Shown in pieces: positions 27,355 through 36,419 of a DNA stretch of 64,000 bases. How positions within the stretch are numbered: position 1 is the first letter of the stretch; every line of letters begins with the position of its first letter. Under the pieces are notes generated by a model. It had not been told where the DNA came from, did not search any database, and saw nothing but the letters and a program-made list of their open reading frames with translations. The position numbers were made by a program, and so were the translations under genes. Origin of the DNA: Pseudomonas eucalypticola (GTDB taxonomy: Bacteria > Pseudomonadota > Gammaproteobacteria > Pseudomonadales > Pseudomonadaceae); contig NZ_CP056030.1 in assembly GCF_013374995.1 (NCBI RefSeq), positions 2,388,501-2,452,500 on the forward strand, given 5' to 3'.

Positions 27355-28347
27355 ATGACAGAAAACACCCAATACATGACTTCAACTAGCACGACCACGG
27401 ACGCCAGCGAAGCCCGGGCGGCCCGCGACCACCGCCACGACATGTGGTTCAGGCGCACCATGATGGGCGCTGGCATGCTGGTGCTGGTGCTGCTGCTGAG
27501 CATTGCCGGCTCCACCCTGTGGGGCGGTAGCGAAGCGTTCCGTACCTTTGGTTTCGGCTTTCTGACCAGTACCCAGTGGGACGTGGTCAATGGCCAGTTC
27601 GGCGCCGTGGTGCCCATTTTCGGCACCCTGGTGACCTCGTTTCTGGCGTTGCTGATCGCCGTCCCGGTGAGTTTCGGCATCGCCATTTTTCTTACCGAAG
27701 TCGCCCCCGTATGGCTGCGCATGCCCATCGCTTCGGCGATCGAGCTGCTGGCCGGTATCCCCTCGATCATCTACGGCATGTGGGGCCTGTTCATATTCGG
27801 CCCTTTCATGGCCGCGCACATGGCGCCGTGGATCAACGACCACCTGGGTGCACTGCCGCTGGTAGGCGCCCTGTTCCAGGGGCCACCCCTGGGTATCGGC
27901 ATGCTCACCGCCGGCATCGTGCTGGCCATCATGATCACGCCCTTCATCACCTCGGTGATGCACGAGGTGTTTCGCAGCGTGCCCACCACCCTGAAGGAAT
28001 CAGCGTACGCCCTGGGTAACACCACGTGGGAAGTGGTCTGGGACATCGTGCTGCCCTACACCCGCTCGGCGGTCGTAGGCGGCATTTTCCTGGGCCTGGG
28101 CCGCGCACTGGGGGAAACCATGGCGGTGACCTTCGTGCTGGGCAACGCCCACCAGTTCTCCGCTTCCTTGCTGATGCCCAGCAGCTCGATCGCTTCGGTG
28201 ATTGCCAACGAGTTCAGCGAGGCCTACACCGACCTGCACCGTTCGGCGTTGATCGCCCTGGGTTTCCTGCTGTTTGTCGTCACTTTCGTGGTGCTGGCTG
28301 CTGCCCGCCTGATGCTGATGCGCTTGTCGCGTAAAGAGGGACTATGA
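27355..28347 (+). CDS. pstC: Phosphate ABC transporter permease PstC
   Basis: 330 aa. About 40 polar N-terminal residues precede six membrane helices with an ABC-permease EAA loop (SAYALGNTTWEVVWDIVLPY ... LGLGRALGETMAVTFVLGNA). This is the compact E. coli-like size, unlike the much longer PstC of the main Pseudomonas pst-phoU operon as I recall it. That suggests a second phosphate system. Forms the channel with PstA in the inner membrane. The stop overlaps the pstA start as ATGA. Confidence 0.93.
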   Translation: MTENTQYMTSTSTTTDASEARAARDHRHDMWFRRTMMGAGMLVLVLLLSIAGSTLWGGSEAFRTFGFGFLTSTQWDVVNGQFGAVVPIFGTLVTSFLALLIAVPVSFGIAIFLTEVAPVWLRMPIASAIELLAGIPSIIYGMWGLFIFGPFMAAHMAPWINDHLGALPLVGALFQGPPLGIGMLTAGIVLAIMITPFITSVMHEVFRSVPTTLKESAYALGNTTWEVVWDIVLPYTRSAVVGGIFLGLGRALGETMAVTFVLGNAHQFSASLLMPSSSIASVIANEFSEAYTDLHRSALIALGFLLFVVTFVVLAAARLMLMRLSRKEGL

Positions 28348-29216
28348 ACGACCACGAGCGTCTATACCGCGTTCGCCGCCTGAAAAACCGCATTGCCATG
28401 GTGCTCAGTTGCGGCGCCACGCTCTTCGGCCTGTTGTGGCTGGTGTGGATTCTGATCACCACCCTCATCAACGGCTTCAAGGCCTTGAACCTGGCCCTGT
28501 TCACCCAGATGACCCCGCCACCGGGCACCGAGGGCGGCCTGGCCAACGCCTTCTACGGCAGTGCGCTGATGTCGGTGCTGGCCCTGGTGATCGGCACGCC
28601 CATCGGCCTGGCCGCAGGTATCTGGCTGGCCGAGTTCGCCCGCCACTCCAAGCTGGGCAACACCGTGCGGTTCATCAACGACATCCTGTTGTCGGCGCCC
28701 TCTATCGTGCTGGGCCTGTTCATCTACACCGCGGTGATTCTGCCGATCAACCACCTGACCAATCACCAGGTCGGTTTCTCGGCGTTCGCCGGTGCCCTGG
28801 CCCTGGCGCTGCTGGTGATCCCGGTGGTGGTGCGCACTACCGATGAAATGCTGCAACTGCAACCGTCCACCATGCGCGAAGCCGCGCTGGCCCTGGGTGT
28901 GCCGCAGTGGAAGTTGACCCTGCAGATCGTGCTGCGCGCGGCCAAGGCCGGCGTGGTAACCGGTGTGCTGCTGGCCCTGGCGCGCATCACGGGCGAAACG
29001 GCGCCGCTGCTGTTCACCGCCTTCGGCAACCAGTTCTGGAGCAGCAACCTGCTCAAGCCGATCGCCAGCGTGCCGGTGGTGATCTTCCAGTACGCCATGA
29101 GCCCGTTCGACGACTGGCACGCCATCGCCTGGGCCGGTGCCCTGGTGCTGACCCTCTTCGTGCTGTGTCTGAGCCTGCTTTCCCGATTGATCCTTTTGCG
29201 CAATAGGTCTCACTGA
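28344..29216 (+). CDS. pstA: Phosphate ABC transporter permease PstA
   Basis: 290 aa, start overlapping pstC. Six membrane helices; EAA-loop region [20 protein letters not shown] followed by [20 protein letters not shown], the conserved PstA signature. Partner of PstC in the translocation pore. Standard family length. The stop shares one base with the pstB start (TGATG), indicating translational coupling. Confidence 0.94.
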   Translation: MNDHERLYRVRRLKNRIAMVLSCGATLFGLLWLVWILITTLINGFKALNLALFTQMTPPPGTEGGLANAFYGSALMSVLALVIGTPIGLAAGIWLAEFARHSKLGNTVRFINDILLSAPSIVLGLFIYTAVILPINHLTNHQVGFSAFAGALALALLVIPVVVRTTDEMLQLQPSTMREAALALGVPQWKLTLQIVLRAAKAGVVTGVLLALARITGETAPLLFTAFGNQFWSSNLLKPIASVPVVIFQYAMSPFDDWHAIAWAGALVLTLFVLCLSLLSRLILLRNRSH

Positions 29217-29989
29217 TGACAAGTCTTGCCCAGGAACGCACCAAAATCCGTGTGCGCAACCTTGAATTTTTCTACGACCAGCAGCGCTCGCTGAAATCCA
29301 TCGACATGGACATTCCCGAAAAGCGTGTGACGGCCATCATCGGCCCGTCGGGCTGCGGCAAGTCGACGCTGCTGCGGGTGTTCAACCGTATCTATGCCAT
29401 GTACCCCAAGCAGGAAGCCAAGGGTGAGGTGTTGCTCAACGGCGAGAATATCCTCGCCCCCGGCTACTCCATGAACCGCCTGCGCAGCCACGTGGGCATG
29501 GTGTTCCAGAAGCCGGTGCCGTTCCCGATGTCCATCTACGACAACATCGCCTATGCCGTGCGCCACCATGAGAAACTTGGCCGCCGTGAAATGGACGATC
29601 GCGTCGAACAGGCGCTGCACGGCGCGGCATTGTGGGGGGAAGTGAAAGACAAGCTCAAGCAGAGCGCCCAGAGCCTGTCGGGTGGCCAACAGCAGCGCCT
29701 GTGCATTGCCCGCACCATCGCGCTCAAGCCCCAGGTGCTGTTGCTGGATGAACCGACTTCGGCGCTGGACCCGATCTCCACCGGGCGTATCGAGCAGTTG
29801 ATCACCGAGCTCAAAGAGCAGTTCACGGTAATCATCGTGACCCACAACATGCAGCAGGCCGCGCGCTGCTCGGACTACACCGCGTTCATGTTCATGGGCG
29901 AGCTGATCGAGCACGGCGACACCGATACGCTGTTCACCAACCCGGCCAAGAGCCAGACCGAGGACTACATCACCGGTCGTTTTGGCTGA
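29216..29989 (+). CDS. pstB: Phosphate ABC transporter ATPase PstB
   Basis: 257 aa. Walker [13 protein letters not shown] signature [15 protein letters not shown], Walker [17 protein letters not shown] and the switch His in [17 protein letters not shown] are all intact. It powers PstCA in phosphate import. phoU, usually the last gene of pst operons, does not follow; the next gene is convergent. Confidence 0.96.
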   Translation: MTSLAQERTKIRVRNLEFFYDQQRSLKSIDMDIPEKRVTAIIGPSGCGKSTLLRVFNRIYAMYPKQEAKGEVLLNGENILAPGYSMNRLRSHVGMVFQKPVPFPMSIYDNIAYAVRHHEKLGRREMDDRVEQALHGAALWGEVKDKLKQSAQSLSGGQQQRLCIARTIALKPQVLLLDEPTSALDPISTGRIEQLITELKEQFTVIIVTHNMQQAARCSDYTAFMFMGELIEHGDTDTLFTNPAKSQTEDYITGRFG

Positions 29990-29997
29990 TACCCGCC

Positions 29998-30029
29998 GCG
30001 GCAGGCCCTGGCAAACCAGCGCCTGCCGC
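29998..30029. terminator. Strong hairpin between pstB and the convergent methyltransferase gene
   Basis: GCGGCAGGC (29998-30006) pairs with GCCTGCCGC (30021-30029). Inside, CTGG and CCAG pair around the loop CAAA. There is no T-tract. It starts 9 bp after the pstB stop and ends just before the convergent stop, so it may serve both. Confidence 0.6.
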
Positions 30030-30032
30030 AGC

Positions 30033-30617
30033 TCATGCCCGCACGATCAGGCGGTGCACGCGTTTTCCCGACGAGACGCTCACGCTCTCATCATCCAGCA
30101 ACACTTCCACGCTCCCCAACGCCTCGCGCACCAGCCGTTTGTCGAATGCGCTGTACAGGCGCCCGGCCGCGTCGCGGATGGAAGCGTCCGGCGTGACCCG
30201 CCAGCTGAGGTACAGGGTGCCGCCGGGGCGCAGCAGTTCGCGCAGGCGCCGGGTGGCGGCGGCGATCTGCTCGGCGGGCAAATGCATGATCACGGTTTCG
30301 CAGAGCACGTTCTGGAACGCTCCCGCTTGCAGGCCCTTGAGCTCGGGCAGGCTGAGCAGGGCGAAACGCAGTCCAGGGTGCATCGTACGGGCCTGGGTCA
30401 GCAGCCCCGCGCTGGCATCAACGCCCAGGGCATCGAACCCCTGGGCGCCGAGCCAGGCCAGGTCACGGCCGCTGCCGCAGCCCACGTCGAGGGTCGGGCC
30501 GGGGCTGAAGTGGCGCAGCAACAAGGCATGCATGTCGCTGGGCGGTGCCTGGTACTGCCATTCGCGAGCGTAGTCAGGGGCGCGCTGGTCGTAGGCTTCT
30601 AAAGTCTTGGGGTCCAC
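30033..30617 (-). CDS. Class I SAM-dependent methyltransferase
   Basis: 194 aa from a GTG with AGGA upstream. The SAM-binding motif I is TLDVGCGSGRDLAWLGAQGF with GVDASAGLLTQAR as motif post-I, and LRELLRPGGTLYLSWR is the typical motif near strand 5. Small methyltransferase of the Tam/UbiE-like type acting on an unknown small molecule in the cytoplasm. Monocistronic. Confidence 0.87.
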   Translation of the reverse strand: MDPKTLEAYDQRAPDYAREWQYQAPPSDMHALLLRHFSPGPTLDVGCGSGRDLAWLGAQGFDALGVDASAGLLTQARTMHPGLRFALLSLPELKGLQAGAFQNVLCETVIMHLPAEQIAAATRRLRELLRPGGTLYLSWRVTPDASIRDAAGRLYSAFDKRLVREALGSVEVLLDDESVSVSSGKRVHRLIVRA

Positions 30618-30694
30618 GATGGGTTCCTGGGAAGGCGGTATGCCATGACGCTAGGACACTCTGCCAACCCGGCCGTTCGTTGGCAATCAGGCGC

Positions 30695-31039
30695 TCATCG
30701 CCCAGCCCGGTTCGAGGGGGGCAAGCCGTGCCGGGCGCGGGCCCGATCGCAGGCTTCATTGTGCTCGCCGTGTTCCCACGAGGCTTCGAAATCGCGGCAG
30801 GTGCTGGAGCGTTGCGCATACATGGTGCAGCCAACCTGGCCGCCGATTTCACCTGACAGGCTGGTGCAGCGCGCCGGTTTGCGGTCGGTGCCGATCATCG
30901 CCACCAGGCTGTGGTTGACTTGTACTGTCAATTCATCCGGCACCACGCCGCCGGCCGAGGCGCATTCGCCCCAATAGAAAGACACACGGAAAAACGCGCA
31001 GCAGGCGCCGCAACTCAGGCAAGGGTTGTTATTGGACAT
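30695..31039 (-). CDS. YkgJ-family cysteine cluster protein
   Basis: 114 aa from the ATG at 31039 (an upstream ATG at 31057 is possible). The N-terminal CLSCGACCAFFRVSFYWGEC and the later C-T-MYAQRSSTCRDFEASW segment give the CxxCGxCC...C...C...RPxxCR pattern of the YkgJ/UPF0153 family, which may bind zinc or an iron-sulfur cluster. The biochemical role is unknown in the family. Confidence 0.85.
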   Translation of the reverse strand: MSNNNPCLSCGACCAFFRVSFYWGECASAGGVVPDELTVQVNHSLVAMIGTDRKPARCTSLSGEIGGQVGCTMYAQRSSTCRDFEASWEHGEHNEACDRARARHGLPPSNRAGR

Positions 31040-31247
31040 GATTCTGGATGCGTTCAATGCGGGCGGCGAACTCAGGACGAGAACCGCTACCGAGCGGCTA
31101 TTCTATGCGCTTGCCAAGCGTTGAGAAGGGGGGTGCGTGGGCTGTCGCGAAATTTATATTGGTGGATTTGCCGGCCTGTTTGTGGTGAGGGCAACCTCAA
31201 GGGACAGGCGGGTGCGCCAGGCGAACGGCGTTAGCCTGGCTTGCCGC

Positions 31248-31964
31248 TCAGCGCTTGAAGCTCCCGCGCAATACCCGGGTATCCCGCTCGGTGAGCCAGC
31301 CGAATATCAGGCCCAGGGCGGTCCACATGACCAGCTGGATGCCCAGGCTGGCGAGGCGAAACTGCCACAGATTCTCAGCGCTGAAGCTGTCGGGTACTTC
31401 GACCACCGGCGGAAACACCGAGCCCCCCAGATTCACCACGAGCAGGTACAGGGCAGCGCTGATCAAGGCTGCCGTCCACGCGCCATGACGGGGCAGTAGC
31501 GAGCGCGCGAAATTGACCGCGATGACCATTGCCACCACGGACAGGGTGACCATCAACAGCAACAAGTGGGTGCGTTCACGAATGATGTCAGGGTCGCCGA
31601 TAGAAGGCGGGTTGGCCGGGTATTTCAGCCCTGGCACCACCACTACGGCGACGAATGCCGCCAGGGCCAGCAAGGCCGACAGCCCACGCGGCCCCAGGCG
31701 CCCGGCACGCCCTGTGCAGTAGGCAAAGGCCAGCGCGAACAGCACGCCCATGGTGGCGCTGTACACCAGCACCCCGCTGAGCAGGCCCACGCCGCTTTGC
31801 AGCTCGCGGCCCAGCAACTCAGGAGCCGCGCCCTGGTCCAGGTGCTCCTCGAACGCGAAGGCTTGGTCGACCTGGGATTCCCCGAAGTATTTGGCGAAGC
31901 TGAACGCCAGCAAGCCGGCCAGGATACCGACGAACAGGCCGCGCAGAAGCAGGGTGCCAGTCAT
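31248..31964 (-). CDS. CbtA-family putative cobalt transporter subunit
   Basis: 238 aa with five or six hydrophobic helices. Signatures include LLRGLFVGILAGLLAFSFAK at the N terminus, VVPGLKYPANPPSIGDPDII (the conserved PxLKYPxNPP loop) and VPDSFSAENLWQFRLASLG near the C terminus. CbtA normally works with the small His-rich CbtB in B12-regulated cobalt uptake. I see no cbtB and no cobalamin riboswitch next to it. Confidence 0.85.
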   Translation of the reverse strand: MTGTLLLRGLFVGILAGLLAFSFAKYFGESQVDQAFAFEEHLDQGAAPELLGRELQSGVGLLSGVLVYSATMGVLFALAFAYCTGRAGRLGPRGLSALLALAAFVAVVVVPGLKYPANPPSIGDPDIIRERTHLLLLMVTLSVVAMVIAVNFARSLLPRHGAWTAALISAALYLLVVNLGGSVFPPVVEVPDSFSAENLWQFRLASLGIQLVMWTALGLIFGWLTERDTRVLRGSFKR

Positions 31965-32072
31965 TTAGGCTCTCGAAACAGGTAAAGTGAATTCGAGTGT
32001 AAACCGGCCCGGGTGAGCGACGGCAGCCACGGCCGACTGTCTGAGTTTTTTTTCATCGAAGGGAGCAAGCGC

Positions 32073-32165
32073 ATGTATAGCCACATTGAGGTCGGCGCTT
32101 GCCGAGACCCCGAAGGCAACAAGCTGTGCTTCGTGCATACGCCGCAACTGGCGCAATCTGTGTAG
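32073..32165 (+). pseudogene. Fragment of a VOC/glyoxalase-type gene
   Basis: A 30-codon reading (MYSHIEVGACRDPEGNKL, then CFVH) ends at the TAG at 32163-32165. DPEGNKLCFVH is the last strand of VOC/glyoxalase-fold proteins, with the usual metal-binding acidic strand missing. The frame is open only a little further upstream and nothing upstream fits the fold. Probably the leftover 3' end of a deleted gene. Confidence 0.45.
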
Positions 32166-32282
32166 CAGCGGACCCGGCCGCGTCCCAGGCACCGCGTAGC
32201 CCCAGGCGCACCCCACCCAAGCTTTGCTCTCCCAGGTCTTCACCTGTGAGGGCAAAGCTCGCCCGGAAAAACCGCAGGGCGA

Positions 32283-32600
32283 TTATTTAGGCACGTCCGA
32301 ACTGTTCGACCCGCCGTCCGCGGCGCCGCCATCGTCATCGTCGTCGTCATCATCGTCGCCGATGCCTCCGCCGCTGGACTGACCGCTTTTGCCGTCGTAG
32401 CCCCCACCGTTATTGTCGACACCCCCGGCCCGGCCAGGGTCGGCACCTTGGGTACGTGGGTCGGCGCCGGGGCTGTTGGGGGCGGAAGAGTCAGTGCCAG
32501 GGTTGATGCTGATGGGGCTGTCGGATGCCGCCGTGGCGAGGGCCGACGCGCCACCCAACAGGCTGGCGACTGCCAGGGACAACAGGGTTTTCCTGAACAT
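32283..32600 (-). CDS. Small exported acidic protein with a poly-Asp run
   Basis: 105 aa from the ATG at 32600, with GGGAG upstream. Signal peptide (LLSLAVASLLGGASALATAA, cleavage near residue 25) precedes a low-complexity mature chain rich in Gly, Ser, Asn and Asp, including nine consecutive Asp residues (GIGDDDDDDDDDGGAADGG). No fold or family recognised. The composition suggests a disordered, cation-binding periplasmic or secreted protein. Inferred only. Confidence 0.7.
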   Translation of the reverse strand: MFRKTLLSLAVASLLGGASALATAASDSPISINPGTDSSAPNSPGADPRTQGADPGRAGGVDNNGGGYDGKSGQSSGGGIGDDDDDDDDDGGAADGGSNSSDVPK

Positions 32601-32688
32601 GGTGCTACTCCCTTGATGAGGTTTCACCAGCTTAGGCACGGGCACGCGCGCCGTCGATCCCACGGGGTGACCGACGGCGAAGTTTCAT

Positions 32689-34080
32689 TCAGCGGCGGTC
32701 TACCCACACGGTCTGGGCGTTGCAGAACTCGCGCAGGCCGAAGTGCGACAGCTCGCGGCCGAAACCGCTTTTTTTCACCCCGCCAATGGCCACGCGAGGA
32801 TCGGATGCGCAGTAGCCGTTGATGAACACACCACCGGTCTCCAGTTGCGCGGCCATGCGCCGGGCCAGGTTGACGTCGCGGGTCCACACGCTGCCGGCCA
32901 GGCCGAACTCGCTGTCATTGGCCAATTGCACCGCGTGGGCGGCGTCGCGGCAGGCGATGATCGACGCCACTGGGCCGAACAGTTCCTGCTTGAAGGAGGT
33001 CATGTCGGGCGTCACGTCACCGAGAATGGTTGGCGCATAATAGTTGCCGACCCCTTCGATCTTGTGGCCGCCCAGCAACAGGGTGGCGCCTTCGGCGAGA
33101 GTCTGCTGCACCTGGCCATCCAACTCGTCGCGCAGGTCATAGCGTGCCATGGGGCCAATGTAGTTGCCTTCCACCAGCGGGTCGCCGACCTGCATGGCCT
33201 TGACCGTGGCCACCAGTTTCTCGGTGAACGCCGGCAGGATGCTATCTTCAATGATGAAACGCTTGGCGGCGATGCACACCTGCCCCACGTTCTGGAAACG
33301 GCCAATGGCGGCGGCTTTCACAGCCTCGTCCAGGTCGGCATCGGCCAGCACGATGAACGGGTCGGAGCCGCCCAGTTCCAGCACGCATTTTTTCAGCGCC
33401 GCACCGGCCTGGGAAGCAATGGCTGCGCCCGCCCGGACGCTGCCGGTAACGGTGACGGCGGCGATGCGCGGGTCATTGATAGCGCTGGACACGCCATCGT
33501 TGCCGACATTCAGCACTTCGAACACGCCATCCGGTACGCCGCCCTGGCGCAGGGCCTCGGCCATCAGCAACGCGCTGCCCATCACGTTGGGGGCATGCTT
33601 AAGCACATAGGTGTTGCCCGCCAGCAGGATCGGCACCGCGCCACGCAGTACCTGCCACACCGGGAAGTTCCACGGCATCACCGCCAGGATCGGGCCGATG
33701 GGGCGGTATTCGATGAACGCCTTGTCACCAGGCACCTGGGTAGGCTCGGGGGCCAGCAGCTCGGGGCCTTGTTCGGCGTACCACTCGCACAGGCCAGCGC
33801 ATTTTTCCACTTCGGCCCGGGCCTGCAGGATGGGCTTGCCCATTTCCAGGGCCATGCTGCGGGCCAGCGGCTCGCTCATGTCACGCAGGGCGGTCGCGAG
33901 TCTGACCAATACGGCGGCCCGGTCAGCGACCGATACCTGACGCCATTGCTGGTAGGCGGCGTGGCTGCGAGCCAGGGCCTGATCCAGTTGGTCCGCCGTT
34001 TGGAAAGGGTAGCGGGCCAGCTCTTCACCGGTGGCGGGGTTCAGCGAAACAGCGAAGTCGATAGGGGCAGGGGCATTCAT
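32689..34080 (-). CDS. sad: NAD(P)-dependent succinate semialdehyde dehydrogenase (Sad/YneI type)
   Basis: 463 aa with GGAGG upstream of the ATG. Aldehyde dehydrogenase fold: MPWNFPVWQVLRGAVPILLA, the Glu region CVLELGGSDPFIV, and the nucleophile Cys in GQVCIAAKRFI; C-terminal KKSGFGRELSHFGLREF. It oxidises succinate semialdehyde to succinate in GABA/putrescine catabolism. Assignment to the Sad/YneI subgroup rests on length, sequence features and the divergent PtrR-like gene, the same pairing as in E. coli (yneI-yneJ). Confidence 0.85.
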   Translation of the reverse strand: MNAPAPIDFAVSLNPATGEELARYPFQTADQLDQALARSHAAYQQWRQVSVADRAAVLVRLATALRDMSEPLARSMALEMGKPILQARAEVEKCAGLCEWYAEQGPELLAPEPTQVPGDKAFIEYRPIGPILAVMPWNFPVWQVLRGAVPILLAGNTYVLKHAPNVMGSALLMAEALRQGGVPDGVFEVLNVGNDGVSSAINDPRIAAVTVTGSVRAGAAIASQAGAALKKCVLELGGSDPFIVLADADLDEAVKAAAIGRFQNVGQVCIAAKRFIIEDSILPAFTEKLVATVKAMQVGDPLVEGNYIGPMARYDLRDELDGQVQQTLAEGATLLLGGHKIEGVGNYYAPTILGDVTPDMTSFKQELFGPVASIIACRDAAHAVQLANDSEFGLAGSVWTRDVNLARRMAAQLETGGVFINGYCASDPRVAIGGVKKSGFGRELSHFGLREFCNAQTVWVDRR

Positions 34081-34128
34081 CGGAAACCTCCGTGGGTAAG
34101 GAATGAACCTACCTTAAGGCCTTGTTTG

Positions 34129-34145
34129 ATTCATTAATAATGAAT
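34129..34145. promoter_or_regulatory. 17-bp perfect palindrome between sad and the LysR gene
   Basis: ATTCATTA-A-TAATGAAT, located 37 bp before the regulator start and 49 bp before the sad start. A LysR-type operator between divergent genes is the natural reading; function inferred. Confidence 0.6.
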
Positions 34146-34181
34146 AATAATCTTCAAAACACTCACGAAACGAGAAAGATA

Positions 34182-35060
34182 ATGGACTTGACCCAGCTTG
34201 AGCTGTTTCGCGCCGTGGCCGAGGAGGGCAGCATCAGCGCCGCCGCCGCCAAGGTGCACCGGGTACCCTCCAACCTGACCACACGCATCAAGCAGCTGGA
34301 GAGTGAGTTGGGGGTGGACCTGTTCATCCGCGAGAAGCTGCGCCTGCGCTTGTCGGCCAATGGTCACAGTTTCCTGGACTACACCCGGCGCATTCTCGAC
34401 CTGGTAGAGGAAGCCAAGTTGGCGGTGTCCACGGGCGAGCCTCAGGGCGTGTTCACCCTGGGGTCGCTCGAGAGCACGGCGGCGGTGCGCATTCCGCCGT
34501 TGCTGGCGGCCTACCACCAGCGTTACCCCAAGGTGGAGCTGGACCTGTCTACCGGGCCGTCGGGGGAAATGATCGACGGCGTGCTGGCCGGGCGTTACGC
34601 CGCGGCCTTCGTGGATGGGCCGCTGCACCCACTGCTGGACGGTATCCCGGTGTTCGAGGAAGAAATGCTGCTGGTGACTGCCAAGGGCCACGCCCCGGTC
34701 ACCCGCGCCCGGGACGTCAGCGGCGAGACCGTTTATGCCTTCCGCGCCAACTGCTCCTACCGCCGCCATTTCGAGAACTGGTTCATCGCCGACGGTGCCA
34801 CGCCTGGCCGCATCTTCGAGATGGAGAGTTATCACGGCATGCTGGCCTGCGTCAGCGCCGGCGCTGGCCTGGCGTTGGTGCCGCGCAGCATGCTCGAAAG
34901 CATGCCTGGCAGCAGTAATGTCAGCGCCTGGCCGCTGGACGAGGAATACGGCAAGCGCCAGACCTGGCTGACCTGGCGGCGCGGCACCCGTTCGCCGAAC
35001 TTGCTGGGTATGCAGGAGATGCTTGAGCGTCAGGCGGCGGTGGTCGTGCGCCCTACGTAG
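34182..35060 (+). CDS. ptrR: LysR-family regulator, PtrR-like
   Basis: 292 aa from the ATG at 34182 ([20 protein letters not shown]). The helix-turn-helix reads [20 protein letters not shown], an unusual [10 protein letters not shown] recognition helix shared with the PtrR/YneJ group. A LysR effector domain follows. E. coli PtrR represses sad and responds to putrescine catabolism; the divergent arrangement here is the same. Gene symbol given by context and motif. Confidence 0.75.
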   Translation: MDLTQLELFRAVAEEGSISAAAAKVHRVPSNLTTRIKQLESELGVDLFIREKLRLRLSANGHSFLDYTRRILDLVEEAKLAVSTGEPQGVFTLGSLESTAAVRIPPLLAAYHQRYPKVELDLSTGPSGEMIDGVLAGRYAAAFVDGPLHPLLDGIPVFEEEMLLVTAKGHAPVTRARDVSGETVYAFRANCSYRRHFENWFIADGATPGRIFEMESYHGMLACVSAGAGLALVPRSMLESMPGSSNVSAWPLDEEYGKRQTWLTWRRGTRSPNLLGMQEMLERQAAVVVRPT

Positions 35061-35180
35061 CGCGAGGGTGCCAGTCGCACAGCAATGATGGCGTTTTAGC
35101 TCCTGTCAAAGTTGTCAGTTATGTTTTTCGCAGCGTGAGCGCTCAATTGAGTCTCTTTCATCAGAAAAAGAGGCAGAAAA

Positions 35181-36140
35181 ATGGTCCACCCCAATCCTGC
35201 TTTAACCCCTGTGCCACGCGTGAGTACTGGCACAGCAGTCGATGGTTCGAAACTTGAATACTCCGCGCCACGCGTGCTGGAAGCCATCCAAGGTGAACTG
35301 AACCTTTCCCTGTTCGAAGGCGACGCGCATGTATTGGTTTCGCCGTGGCCGGACGCTTATGCGGGCCAACGGGTAACCTTGGTATGCCGCGGCTCACGCA
35401 ACGATGGTCAAGGCGGTGAAAGCCCTCATGTACTGGTACTGCGTGATAAATCACCCATTTCCGATAACGAAGCGACTTGGGGTATCGCTAATAGCATCCC
35501 ACGCAGCTATCTTGATTTTCTCAAGGACAGGAGCGAGCTTGAGATAGAAATGTCCGCTGACGGCGCGCAGGCTTTCGATACGCTGAAGCTAACCGTGGTA
35601 GCCAATGTTCCGGAGCTGGAGATAGATACAACGCCGGTCCTGTTCACAGGATCCATTTTCAGATGTTTGGAATACCCTGGCGTTATCCCGAAGCGCTTCA
35701 TCACCCAGCGAGTGCCCATCAATGGTACTCCTCCCTTCAGCTACGGTTCCAGTGCGCAAGATGTGGCAACCGTCGAGGCCGATGGCAAGGTATTTCTGCA
35801 TGGCCCAGGTACCGCCTATATTACCGTGAGCGATCAGCAGGGGCACAGCAAAGGGTATAGCGTGACCGTGATTTCCGGGCCCTATGTATTTTCATTGCTA
35901 CCGGGAGGGACATGGCACGAAGTCGCAGATGCGGCAGAGGGTGGATTGTTTCCGCTCTGTGAGGCGGATAGCTTAAGTGCATGTTTCATTGACGTGTGGC
36001 CAGAGGATGAATATTACTTTACGCGCTATTCGGGTGGGCCGGGTGAAGTACAGATCGTCAACTTGCGTACGGGCGAACGTAAAAATGCATCAATCGACGC
36101 AGACAGGTTTCGGGGCTTAGGAGGGCCTCGGAGAATTTGA
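35181..36140 (+). CDS. Hypothetical protein with a C-terminal Ig-like (BIG2-type) repeat
   Basis: 319 aa; AGAGG precedes the ATG. No signal peptide or membrane helix. Two beta-rich halves are visible. Residues ~45-140 (SLFEGDAHVLVSPWPDAYAG, GQRVTLVCRG) look like a carbohydrate or Ig-like module. Residues ~175-235 (VPINGTPPFSYGSSAQDVAT, GKVFLHGPGTAYITVSDQQG) match bacterial Ig-like group 2 repeats. Lower GC than neighbours. Similar proteins are scattered in Pseudomonas as I recall, with no known function. Confidence 0.65.
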   Translation: MVHPNPALTPVPRVSTGTAVDGSKLEYSAPRVLEAIQGELNLSLFEGDAHVLVSPWPDAYAGQRVTLVCRGSRNDGQGGESPHVLVLRDKSPISDNEATWGIANSIPRSYLDFLKDRSELEIEMSADGAQAFDTLKLTVVANVPELEIDTTPVLFTGSIFRCLEYPGVIPKRFITQRVPINGTPPFSYGSSAQDVATVEADGKVFLHGPGTAYITVSDQQGHSKGYSVTVISGPYVFSLLPGGTWHEVADAAEGGLFPLCEADSLSACFIDVWPEDEYYFTRYSGGPGEVQIVNLRTGERKNASIDADRFRGLGGPRRI

Positions 36141-36221
36141 ATCCGGTCACCCACGGTACCTGTCTGTAAAGAGCGGGCTGTAGAATGCTTTACCGGGCGC
36201 AGCGCTGCTCCGGCACCTAGG

Positions 36222-36363
36222 GCCTGTATGGAATGTATTCCAGCGAAGGCCAGGCAAGGCGAAAACAGGCGAGGAAGCGCAATTGACGTGTTGTAAATGA
36301 GCATGTCGAGCCTGTTTTCAACCCAGTATGGCCGAGTTGGGATGCATTTCGTACTGAGCCTAC
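36222..36363. repeat. Intergenic imperfect inverted-repeat element
   Basis: GAAAACAGGC (36261-36270) and GCCTGTTTTC (36310-36319) are perfect inverted arms. Outside them, GGAATGTATTCC-like and GGGATGCATTTC-like segments form weaker outer arms, so nearly the whole 140 bp can fold back. The sequence looks like a dispersed intergenic element I have a weak memory of from other Pseudomonas genomes. No coding function supported. Confidence 0.45.
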
Positions 36364-36419
36364 CCAAGGCCGAGCTGCGGTAGGTCAAGTACTGCTCAGC
36401 GCGAAAAATACGCTCAAAA

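Noticed and set aside
31965..32255. Minus-strand ORF directly before cbtA as cbtB
   Set aside because: Its product lacks the N-terminal membrane helix and His-rich tail of CbtB and is antisense to the VOC fragment.
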